From Prostheceraeus crozeri (Eukaryota; Platyhelminthes; Polycladida; Euryleptidae), in the NCBI GenBank assembly GCA_907163375.1, contig CAJQUW010014786.1, positions 62,001-126,000 on the forward strand: DNA of 64,000 bases. Reading direction: 5' to 3'. How positions within the stretch are numbered: position 1 is the first letter of the stretch; the number at the start of each line of letters is the position of its first letter. The notes under the pieces are model-generated. The model was not told the DNA's origin. It ran no database searches and was given only the letters and a program-made list of their open reading frames with translations. Positions 28,027 through 37,354 of this stretch are shown here, piece by piece. A program made the position numbers and the translations under genes.

Positions 28027-28152
28027 ATGTGCTTTGAGTGTCGTGGACGTGGTCTTATTAGATACATTTTACTTCTTCGTTGCCATCATATCATTTGTGT
28101 ATTTTGTCGTGAAAAGCATCGATGTAATTCTTCATTTTGTGATATGTTATAG
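28027..28152 (+). CDS. RING-like zinc finger ORF (left arm)
   Basis: The frame overlaps the end of the 131-codon ORF in a different phase. From ATG at 28027 it reads MCFECRGRGLIRYILLLRCH and HIICVFCREKHRCNSSFC. The spacing C-x2-C, x13, C-x-H-x2-C-x2-C, then C-x4-C follows the RING pattern except that the last pair is wider. RING fingers usually recruit E2 enzymes for ubiquitin transfer. The N-terminus may come from a spliced upstream exon. The mirror copy is near 31050-31196. Confidence 0.5.
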   Translation: MCFECRGRGLIRYILLLRCHHIICVFCREKHRCNSSFCDML

Positions 28153-28185
28153 AACATTTCCTTAGATGTGTAATTTCCGTTTTAG

Positions 28186-28734
28186 GCTTCTATCATCATT
28201 TTTATGGATTGTGAGGGTGAACCTGTACAGGAGCTCAGTGCTATTGCTATGAACAATTGGACATATCAGATTGTTAGTGTCTATCATCAACATGCCAACT
28301 GTGATCCCAATGTTGATCAATGGGCGAGAAAACACATTCATGGACTTAATCTGAAATATTTGCAAGACTATGGCTTTTCTTGTGAGACTGCTCTTCTTAT
28401 TGACTTTAAACGATGGTTAGCTGCTTTCAATGTTATACGCATCTTTTGTAATAATCCTGGTAAGGAGAGGAAAGTATTTCCCAATCTAGTCATTAATGAT
28501 ATTTTGCTCCCACCTTGGGATAGTGGAGTGAATCAACACTATCAGGAAGTCACGAAACGTTTTAAGGATTTGTGTGTTCCTATTTTGTCTGTTCGTTGTA
28601 GTAGCTACGTTCATAACCAATGCTTCTTTCCTCCTTACCTCAACACTGCCAAAGTCCTGTATGGTTATCATTGCTCGCTATATGACAGTTACCAGCTGTA
28701 TCTATTTTATCTGTTTCAAACCATTGATTTGTAA
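28186..28734 (+). CDS. DEDDh exonuclease-like protein (left arm)
   Basis: An acceptor CCGTTTTAG ends at 28185. The frame then reads ASIIIFMDCEGEPVQELSAI (exo I, Asp-x-Glu after a hydrophobic strand) and 'ARKHIHGLNLKYLQDYGF' (the 'hHGi..e.L' segment of DnaQ-like folds). Next come 'FKRWLAAFNVIRIFCNNPGK' (exo II region, where the usual Asp appears as Asn) and 'YGYHCSLYDSYQLYLFYL' (exo III, His-x4-Asp). The length (about 180 residues) suits a stand-alone DEDDh 3'-5' exonuclease. The exon begins GC(T)TCT like the second exon of the 27219 gene, so the same ATG leader exon could serve both. The mirror copy 30489-31037 is identical in protein sequence. Confidence 0.65.
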   Translation, partial: ASIIIFMDCEGEPVQELSAIAMNNWTYQIVSVYHQHANCDPNVDQWARKHIHGLNLKYLQDYGFSCETALLIDFKRWLAAFNVIRIFCNNPGKERKVFPNLVINDILLPPWDSGVNQHYQEVTKRFKDLCVPILSVRCSSYVHNQCFFPPYLNTAKVLYGYHCSLYDSYQLYLFYLFQTIDL

Positions 28735-28756
28735 TGCATGCTTGTTACAGTTATTC

Positions 28757-28762
28757 AATAAA
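28757..28762 (+). terminator. Polyadenylation signal after the exonuclease gene
   Basis: AATAAA, 22 bp after the stop codon. The mirror signal is at 30461-30466. Further AATAAA words follow in the central array. Confidence 0.7.
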
Positions 28763-28899
28763 TGTTGTTATGCGAAGAGTTGTTGTTTTCATGTAACGGA
28801 TGGGTTAGATGAAGGGCGATCATATCTTTTTCAAATGACTGTGGAACATTGATTTCCATGATGAAAATTTAAACAGTTAGATTCGATGACGAACAAGAT

Positions 28900-30240
28900 T
28901 TACTAGTTTGCAAGTTAAACTAAGCGTTCTATTATTTGTAAATGAAAGATATAGTTTCAACAGTTTACAGATTAAAAATAAAGTTTCATCAGTTTACAAG
29001 ATAAAAAGTAAAGTTTCACCAGTTTAAAAGTTAAAAATAAAGTTTCAATAGTGTGTAGATTAAAAATAAAGTTTCAATAGTGTGTAGATTAAAAATAAAG
29101 TTTCAACAGTGTGTACGTTAGAAATAAAGTTTTATCTGCTTGTATGTTAAAAAATAAAGTTTCAACAGTGTGTACGCTAGAAATGAAGTTTTATCTGTTT
29201 GTAAAATGAGATTGTAGGATTTACTAGTTTGCAAGCTAGACTAAGCGTTCTACTATTTGTAAACGAAAGATATAGTTTCAACAGTTTACAGATTAAAAAT
29301 AAAGTTTCAACAGTGTGTACGTTGGTAATAAAGTTTTAGTCGTTTGCGCGTTAGAAATAAAATATAGTTTCAACAGTTTACAGATTAAAAATAAAGTTTT
29401 AGCTGTTTGTATGTTAGAAATAAAGTTTTAGTCGTTTGCGCATTAGAAATAAAGTTTTATCTGTTTGTAAAATGAGATTGTAGGATTTACCAGTTTGCAA
29501 GTTAGACTAAGCGTTCTACTATTTGTAAACGAAAGATATAGTTTCAACAGTTTACAGATTAAAAATAAAGTTTCAACAGTGTGTACGTTAGAAATAAAAT
29601 AAAGTTTCAACCGTCTACAAGTTCAAAATAAAGTTTCAACAGTGTGTATGTTAGAAATAGAGTTTTATCGGTTTGTAAATTAAGATCATAAGATTTACTA
29701 GTTTGCAAGTCAGACTAAGCGTTCTACTATTTGTAAATGAAAGATATAGTCTACAGATTAAAAATAAAGTTTCAACAGTGTGTACGTTAGAAATAAAGTT
29801 ATATCTGTTTGTAAAAATAAGATTGCGGGATTTAATAGTTTGTAAGTTAGACTAGGCGTTCTACTATTTGTAAATGAAAGATATAGTTTCAACAGTTTAC
29901 AGATTAAAAAAAAAGTTTCAACAGTGTGTATGTTAGAAATAAAGTTTTAGTCGTTTGCGCGTTAGAAATAAAATAAAGTTGCAACCGTTTGCAAGTTCAA
30001 AATAAAGTTTCAACAGTGTGTATGTTAGAAATAGAGTTTTATCGGTTTGTTAATTAAGATCATAAGATTTACTAGTTTACACACTGTTGAAACTTTATTT
30101 TTTAACATATAAACAGCTAAAACTTTATTTCTAACGTACACACTGTTGAAACTTTATTTTTAATCTACACACTATTGAAACTTTATTTTTAACTTTTAAA
30201 CTGGTGAAACTTTACTTTTTATTTTGTAAACTGATGAAAC
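28900..30240. repeat. Central AATAAA-bearing minisatellite of the palindrome
   Basis: Dozens of units of about 30 bp, such as AAATAAAGTTTCAACAG and then TGTGTACGTTAG. They are interspersed with a longer unit (ACTAGTTTGCAAGTTAGACT and then AAGCGTTCTACTATTTGT). Orientation switches near 30075, where the units become their reverse complement. Left of the switch the array is about 930 bp longer than on the right, so the axis of strict symmetry is offset. No gene. Confidence 0.92.
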
Positions 30241-30488
30241 TTTATTTTTAATCTGTAAACTGTTGAAACTATATCTTTCATTTACAAATAATAGAACGCT
30301 TAGTTTAACTTGCAAACTAGTAAATCTTGTTCGTCATCGAATCTAACTGTTTAAATTTTCATCATGGAAATCAATGTTCCACAGTCATTTGAAAAAGATA
30401 TGATCGCCCTTCATCTAACCCATCCGTTACATGAAAACAACAACTCTTCGCATAACAACATTTATTGAATAACTGTAACAAGCATGCA

Positions 30489-31037
30489 TTACAAATCAAT
30501 GGTTTGAAACAGATAAAATAGATACAGCTGGTAACTGTCATATAGCGAGCAATGATAACCATACAGGACTTTGGCAGTGTTGAGGTAAGGAGGAAAGAAG
30601 CATTGGTTATGAACGTAGCTACTACAACGAACAGACAAAATAGGAACACACAAATCCTTAAAACGTTTCGTGACTTCCTGATAGTGTTGATTCACTCCAC
30701 TATCCCAAGGTGGGAGCAAAATATCATTAATGACTAGATTGGGAAATACTTTCCTCTCCTTACCAGGATTATTACAAAAGATGCGTATAACATTGAAAGC
30801 AGCTAACCATCGTTTAAAGTCAATAAGAAGAGCAGTCTCACAAGAAAAGCCATAGTCTTGCAAATATTTCAGATTAAGTCCATGAATGTGTTTTCTCGCC
30901 CATTGATCAACATTGGGATCACAGTTGGCATGTTGATGATAGACACTAACAATCTGATATGTCCAATTGTTCATAGCAATAGCACTGAGCTCCTGTACAG
31001 GTTCACCCTCACAATCCATAAAAATGATGATAGAAGC
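30489..31037 (-). CDS. DEDDh exonuclease-like protein (right arm copy)
   Basis: Inverted duplicate of 28186-28734. The predicted protein from the inner ATG is identical (176 residues), including the DCE and HCSLYD motifs. The acceptor and polyadenylation signal are also mirrored. Complete identity argues for a very recent duplication, gene conversion between arms, or collapse and mirroring in assembly. Confidence 0.65.
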   Translation of the reverse strand, partial: ASIIIFMDCEGEPVQELSAIAMNNWTYQIVSVYHQHANCDPNVDQWARKHIHGLNLKYLQDYGFSCETALLIDFKRWLAAFNVIRIFCNNPGKERKVFPNLVINDILLPPWDSGVNQHYQEVTKRFKDLCVPILSVRCSSYVHNQCFFPPYLNTAKVLYGYHCSLYDSYQLYLFYLFQTIDL

Positions 31038-31049
31038 CTAAAACGGAAA

Positions 31050-31196
31050 TTACACATCTAAGGAAATGTTCCATAACATATCACAAAATGAAGAATTACA
31101 TCGATGCTTTTCACGACAAAATACACAAATGATATGATGGCAACGAAGAAGTAAAATGTATCTAATAAGACCACGTCCACGACACTCAAAGCACAT
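31050..31196 (-). CDS. RING-like zinc finger ORF (right arm copy)
   Basis: Mirror of 28027-28152. All cysteines and the histidine are kept. A small change near the end makes this copy seven residues longer. Confidence 0.5.
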   Translation of the reverse strand: MCFECRGRGLIRYILLLRCHHIICVFCREKHRCNSSFCDMLWNISLDV

Positions 31197-31230
31197 AAGT
31201 GAATTGTCATAGGGTAGAGTTAGGAAAGGA

Positions 31231-31626
31231 TTAGCAATTCTCTTTCCTTGACTTGCGTTTGGAGGTAGCATTCTTGTCCGACTTGCGCTTCGTACCAGCC
31301 CCGTTAAGGATTTCGTCAATAATGTCATCTACGCTGGGTGGCTTTGGAATATATAGGATGGATTCAGTGTATATCGAGAGAGAGGCTATTTTGTTATCCT
31401 TGTGCTGACCATAATGTAGCCTATTCACTTTGAAAATGATACCCCAAGTACCTTCTCCGAGCTCATCACATCTGATGGGTATTGATTGATCTCCATCCTT
31501 TTTATAATAACTACACCAATGTGATAATGGTAGGCAAATTTGATTGCCATCCCAAATCTTTCTATAGGGAGTATCCTTTTCATCTCTCGCCTTCCACTCT
31601 TGAGCAAGAGGAGTAGGAATGTCCAT
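31231..31626 (-). CDS. 131-codon protein with basic tail (right arm copy)
   Basis: Predicted protein identical to the left-arm copy at 27597-27992, with the same 8-bp spacing to the preceding ORF. Confidence 0.65.
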   Translation of the reverse strand: MDIPTPLAQEWKARDEKDTPYRKIWDGNQICLPLSHWCSYYKKDGDQSIPIRCDELGEGTWGIIFKVNRLHYGQHKDNKIASLSIYTESILYIPKPPSVDDIIDEILNGAGTKRKSDKNATSKRKSRKENC

Positions 31627-31634
31627 ATTTAATG

Positions 31635-32004
31635 TCAGTACTCTTCAATAATGTCAAGTTGGTGGCGAATGTACGGACTCACGGGGATGAGTATGTAGTC
31701 CCCATACTGATTGCTCAATATCTTCACATCAGTGGAAGGGAGCATTCCCGTTCGCAGTACTACGCTGTGATCCTCATGAGGCAAGACTTGTTTAAATTTA
31801 CGCTGTAGCGGTGTAGGATTATGTACCTTTGTTGTTTCTTCCACTGGTCTCAGCTGTAGATGATCTGATTGTAGCGAACCTTGTAACGTCTGGCCACCAT
31901 TTTGTCCTGTCAGTGTAGTAGATGTAGAAGATGCCTGAAAATAAAAAAGATTCTATCAAGTTTACGTTCAAGGGAGGAGAGGGAGGAAAGTAGCGACTTA
32001 CCAT
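31635..32004 (-). CDS. Small two-exon protein gene (right arm copy)
   Basis: Mirror of 27219-27588, with the ATG-GTAAGT leader end near 32002-32004 and the CAG acceptor near 31935. The second exon is unchanged in its protein-coding part. Confidence 0.6.
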
Positions 32005-32203
32005 TTTAGTTGGATAATATAACAGGGATGTAGAGAGAGAGAGAGAATGTGCGACCGTCACTTGCACGATTCAACGATGGAATGATTCTCACTGTGGAAG
32101 GCTCTCTATTTATAAAGGAATGCTTGATTCTCATTAGACAACAATCCTCATTGGAGAATAGCATCAAGTTGATTCCCACTCTCACCGATGCTTCATTCGC
32201 CCG

Positions 32204-32554
32204 CTAGCGCTCATCGTCTCCTTTCACCATCTCGACTAAAGCTCTATTGTATTCTTCCGTTGATAGGTGTGGTAAAACACGGGTGGGCAAATGTGTGTCG
32301 TCGCGCCATTGATAATAATACTCCAACAGTAGGCGACCATGCTTGAATACGCGCCTTGGATATTTCAGCAAAGTCTCATCAATCAATTTTCTACTTTGAG
32401 CCACACTCATGAATACAATGTAGCAGACAAGCTCGTTGTGGGGAAGGGTGTGAGCATACACCAATGGTTGAATGTAGGTCGTAAGCATATCATCATTCAT
32501 CATGAGTTGGAAGCCTATCACTGAAGGCTGCTCGACATACGTCCTTAGAGTCAC
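32204..32554 (-). CDS. Unrecognised helical protein (right arm copy)
   Basis: Mirror of 26667-27017 with two amino-acid differences (EQPSVI for ELPSVI, and VEMVKG for VETVKG). The overlapping short acidic ORF and its TATA box are also mirrored (about 32493-32680). Confidence 0.55.
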   Translation of the reverse strand: MTLRTYVEQPSVIGFQLMMNDDMLTTYIQPLVYAHTLPHNELVCYIVFMSVAQSRKLIDETLLKYPRRVFKHGRLLLEYYYQWRDDTHLPTRVLPHLSTEEYNRALVEMVKGDDER

Positions 32555-32939
32555 CTAAACAATGTCCTCCATGCTCTGGGAAACTACCTGCGCCATCGGC
32601 TGAATCGCTCCTCTCGTCGTCAAAAGAATGTACATAGCTCATGCACTCCAACTCTCTCAGTGCTGTAGGCGTATTTTATACCACCCACCCCTACGCTCCT
32701 CTGGTGTTAACTTTCGTTTAGCAAAAAGTCGTCATGAAATTTCAACGACGGAGTAAAAGTTTGAGATGATACACTCCTGGCAAACTAACTCATGAAGTAG
32801 CTTTGCTGTGATACATTTCTATCTGTAAACATATGGTAATGTTAAAGTGAATCTAAAACTTTTCAGCTTATTAATTGTTCATCGTTGCATCAACGCTTTA
32901 ACTCGTGAACAGTTATAATTTTCTTTTAATTTACACTTA

Positions 32940-33560
32940 GTCTAACTTGTAAACTAGTAAATCTTGCGATCTTATTTTTACAAACAGTTATACCTTTATT
33001 TCTAACATACACACTATTGAAACTTTATTTCTAACTTGTAAACTCTTGAAACTTTATTTTGATATACAAACAGCTAAAACTTTATTTCTAACGTATACAC
33101 TATTGAAACTTTATTTCTAACTTGTAAACTCTTGAAACTTTATTTTGATATACAAACAGCTAAAACTTTATTTCTAACGTATACACCATTGAAACTTTAT
33201 TTCTAACTTGTAAACTCTTGAAACTTTGTTTTTGATATACAAACAGCTGAAACTTTATTTCTAACGTACACACTATTGAAACTTTATTTTAACTTGTAAA
33301 CTGGTGAAACTTTACTTTTTATCTTGTAAACTGATGAAACATTATTTTGTTTCTAACATACAAACAGATAAAGCTTTATTTCTAACGCACACACTATTGA
33401 AACTTTGTTTCTAACTTGTACACTGGTGAAACTTTATTTTTATCTTGTAAACTGATGAAACTTTCTTTTAACATACAAACAGATAAAACTATATTTCTAA
33501 CGCACACACTATTGAAACTTTATTTTTAATCTGTAAACTGTTGAAACTATATCTTTCATT
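32940..33560 (-). repeat. AATAAA-bearing minisatellite, outer block (right arm)
   Basis: Mirror of 25970-26290 but nearly twice as long, with units such as TTGAAACTTTATTTCTAAC. Unit number is one of the few differences between the arms. Confidence 0.88.
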
Positions 33561-33589
33561 TACAAATAGTAGAACGCTTAGTCTAACTT

Positions 33590-33960
33590 ATAAATCTTAT
33601 GACACTTCATATGGGTGATGATGGTAGATGAAATAGTGTTAAATAAAATTTAGATAGCTTACATGATACAGGGATAGCAATCGACTGCGATCCATGTGTA
33701 AGGAGATTGTTAGACTACGGATGTGCTTAAGTGGATGATTTAACCATGTATACTTTATTCATTTGGAAATAGTAGCACGCTTAGTCAAACTTGTAAATCG
33801 TATAACATTTCATATGGGCGATGATGGTAGATGAAATACTGTTAAATAAAATTTAGATAGCTTACACTTCTGATACAGGGATAGCAATCGACTGCAATCC
33901 ATGTGTAAAGAGCTTGTTAGACTACGGAAGAGAGAAGTGTGTTATGTTGCGTGTGGCGCG
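33590..33960. repeat. 185-bp tandem duplication specific to the right arm
   Basis: The run containing CATATGGGTGATGATGGTAG and GATACAGGGATAGCAATC appears twice here (about 33609 and 33809) but once in the left arm (about 25880-25930, inverse). Confidence 0.75.
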
Positions 33961-34269
33961 TGAGTGTCCTCCCATTTCATTCCATTCATCAAATCGTCTC
34001 ATTGATAGAGACAGGTAGAACTCATGGTTCTCATAACGTATGCAATGGAAAGTTTATAAGGCAACCTTCGACAGATGGCTAAATGTCGCCCTGACGCGAA
34101 TGCATACTACGTTGAGACAGAGGCAATCACTTGCAAACATGACGCAGAGAGGTTTAACAAGATTGACCATTGCCGAATGTCCCTTGCGGTATACATAGCT
34201 ACGGGTTTCACCGCCGCCCTTTACAGGAACGCCCGTCGAAAGGAAGTATTACACCGAACTTCATTTGCC

Positions 34270-34412
34270 ACGTTCAAGTTGACTGATAGCAGATTCAACT
34301 TAATGATAGTATTCGCCAGTCTGAAGACTGCCCAGGGCAAACCGCGAGGAGGTTCTATCATGTCTTGCCCCATGGTGGCCCTTAAGAGAGCCGGTGGTTC
34401 GTTCTTGGGAGT
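34270..34412 (-). repeat. 144-bp hairpin-rich block, right arm copy 3
   Basis: Mirror of 25338-25480. Confidence 0.88.
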
Positions 34413-34422
34413 GACAAGTTGA

Positions 34423-34701
34423 CTATTGGCTTGAATAGTCAATAGGTATGACGGTTAGGTTCTCGTATACCCTATACAGCCTAAGCCGTGCTGGTGCATC
34501 TGGCACCTTTCGGATACGGGTGGTGTTAGGAGTCCACACCTCATCCGTCCAAACGATCTTCTTGATCTTCCCCTTCTTCTCATCCTCTTCATCCCACTCG
34601 TCGAGGATGATGAAGTTGGGAATGGCGTTGTCTTCATCCCACTCGTCGAGGATGATGAAGTCGGGTATCAGTCGGTAATCAGAATGCTTCAGGGATAGCA
34701 A
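34423..34701 (-). CDS. Acidic repeat protein, right arm version
   Basis: Same body as 25055-25327 (two FIILDEWDE units), but the N-terminus is MLSLKHSDYRLIP because sequence between block 2 and the gene, including the left arm's TATA box, is missing here. Expression may therefore differ between arms. Confidence 0.5.
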   Translation of the reverse strand: MLSLKHSDYRLIPDFIILDEWDEDNAIPNFIILDEWDEEDEKKGKIKKIVWTDEVWTPNTTRIRKVPDAPARLRLYRVYENLTVIPIDYSSQ

Positions 34702-34711
34702 TCGACTGCAT

Positions 34712-34855
34712 AACGTTCAAGTTGACTGATAGCAGATTCAACTTAATGATAGTATTCGCCAGTCTGAAGACTACCCAGGGCAAACCGCGAGGAGGTTCTA
34801 TCAAATCTTGCCCCATGGTGGCCCTTAAGAGAGCCGGTGGTTCGTTCTCGGGAGT
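34712..34855 (-). repeat. 144-bp hairpin-rich block, right arm copy 2
   Basis: Mirror of 24798-24941. Confidence 0.88.
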
Positions 34856-34862
34856 CGTCATC

Positions 34863-35129
34863 TTACAGCCTACCGATTCTGCTGAGAGAGTCTTTGACTC
34901 TCTCCTTGGTAGCAGTGTCGACTTCCATGCTAATTGGTATGTGACTGAAAAGTGGAATGTAGCGCCATTCCGTTGGATTGACAACACTTGCTGTCATCGG
35001 ATTGCCAATCCGAGCAAGATTGTTGTGGACTCTGTCTTACTCCTCTAGTCTGACAAATTCATCAAATAAATTTCGCGGCCTTAACTGCGGTCCGCGAGGA
35101 GAGCTGACTTGACTGTTCGGCGTCTGCAT
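34863..35129 (-). pseudogene. 88-codon small protein, right arm copy
   Basis: Mirror of 24524-24790. Most of the sequence is kept but the frame appears broken. The TATA box is present. Confidence 0.5.
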
Positions 35130-35185
35130 GATTGAAATGAATTGAAATGAGAGGTAGTGGTTTATATACCCCTCTAACGCGACGC

Positions 35186-35329
35186 AACGTTCAAGTTGAC
35201 TGATAGCAGATTCAACTTAATGATAGTATTCGCCAGTCTGAAGACTGCCCAGGGCAAACCGCGTGGAGGTTCCATCATGTCTTGCCCCTAGGTGGCCCTT
35301 AAGAGAGCCGATGATTCGTTCTCGGGAGT
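35186..35329 (-). repeat. 144-bp hairpin-rich block, right arm copy 1
   Basis: Mirror of 24324-24467. Confidence 0.88.
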
Positions 35330-35426
35330 AACGTGATGGGGTGGTGAAGGCGGGGAAAAGATCTGCAATGAAAATGATATGTATTAGAATAGGACATACT
35401 ATCTTATTTGCTTTTCACTTACCAAG

Positions 35427-36581
35427 TTAGCCATCCTTGGGTAGTCTCGCGCGCTTCCTAATAGAAAATTTATGCAAATGTCCGCGCATTCTCAGTGTGG
35501 CATGCAAACATTTCTTGGTCGGATGGCCATTGTAGCATATGATGGACTCGTCAAGACTTTGATTTACAAGGACTTGTCCATCCAAATGATTATCCCGAAT
35601 AGGGATGTGAAACTCAAACAACCTATCCTCATTCACACGATTCCACTCATCCCTCATGCACTCCAACTTCTCAAACGCCTGTCTCTCATCACCCCGCCGA
35701 GCCACATTCCTCTCCAACTCAACATTACTCGCTCTCAACACACTCATCTCCTTCATCATCTCCTCAAACTTCGCTTCTGCATCTCTCATTCTTCTCTCCG
35801 CAGCACTCGCCCTCTTCTCACAGTCATCATTCTTCTCTTCCAACTCTCGCGTCTTATTCTTCAAATCAGTCACACTACGCCTCATTCGAATATTCTCATC
35901 CGCTACCTCCTTTGACTTAAGTTCCTTCATTTTCAACTCATCCAACTCCTTCACGACTTAATCCTTCACCTTCTTCAAACTCTCATACTTATTTATCAAC
36001 AAATCATGCGCCATCTGCTGCAATACATGCTTCTTCTCTTCATCCTTCAACCACCTCGCCGACTGCACACGAATCCCGACACTCTTCACTTTTGGGGAAG
36101 ATGAGCTCTGCGGGGGGTCGGTGATGACAATATTTGACACCTCCGACGACGAAGAGCTCAACTTCCTCACACGCTCCCTATCTAAATCCACATCATCCTC
36201 ATCATCACTCTCAAGCACTCTCTTTCGCTCAATCTCAGCCTCCAACGAAGCAACTGCTTTCGCCAACTCATCATTCTCAACAACATTCTCCACCTTGCCG
36301 TCTCGCTCTATCGTCAACATTCGCTCCCTCTCTTCAGCAATCAACTGCGTGAATCTCAAGTCATTCACCAAACCACCACTACAGTCAGCATGCACTCTGT
36401 AAAATCGCGCCTCATCCTCAGCTCCCTTCAACACTCTACACTTCACACACGCAACCCTATTCAGGATAATCATGTGGTCAGTGCCCGCCTTCTTCACATG
36501 CGCCTTGGCGTCCGCACTGCGATTGATTCTACCGCACACACACATTTTGATGTGGAATTTTCTGTTATTGTCATTTGCCAT
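35427..36581 (-). pseudogene. Coiled-coil protein, right arm copy
   Basis: Mirror of 23072-24226 with a handful of residue differences and about one break. The 5' intron and TATA box are mirrored (acceptor near 36601, donor near 37163, TATA near 37204-37212). Confidence 0.65.
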
Positions 36582-36601
36582 TACTGAGATTTTTCGTTAA
36601 C

Positions 36602-37163
36602 TGTAAGATAATGAAATTTGTATAAGTTTGGAATCATGTAGTACAGTCATATTCCTAAAACATTACACTTAGTGAGGAATGATAGATTTGAGTGTAGTGA
36701 GTGGCACTCGATCCCGTCGACAGCCCGAAGGCCTTGTACTGATCACTAGGGAAGTGAGAGATCTTCCCCGATACCCGCTATTTACAGCTGAAGACATCAT
36801 TGTCACTGCCCCGAAGTGGTAACAGCAACGCCGAGTCAAAGGTAGTGATCAGTAGCTGGGATCTAACCCCTCAAAGCTGCCTTAGACTTAGCTAAATTAC
36901 AAATCTGATAGCAGATTTGAACTCAGCATACTTGAAAACCTTAGACTACATGTTAAAACTTTGAAAAAACTGAAAATTAAGAATCTTAAAAAAATTCCGC
37001 ATTTTACTACTCATACTACTTTTAAAAAATTTTATCAGTAGTAAAGACACTATCAAACTCTATCATACAAACTTTGAAGTAAGAAGATAGCTTGCCTACT
37101 TCAAAAGATAGAGTCCTTTGAAACACCCGATATCGGGAGCTCAGAGCGACGACCGTCGCTTAC
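36602..37163 (-). other. Mirror of the 5'-UTR intron
   Basis: Inverse copy of 22490-23052, with splice signals conserved. No gene. Confidence 0.55.
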
Positions 37164-37354
37164 CTCGTCTTTCGATGAAGTGATCAGACTTACGTTGTCG
37201 GGGGTTTATATATGCTCGGAAGAAAACTTAAAATGGCTCTATCTCCGAAAGTATTCATTGTAGCGACATGCGGTTTCTTGCAAACGATTTGTCTCATCAT
37301 TCTCTATCATATGACACCTGAACCATTCTCATATGACCACGAGAAGTCGGTGGG

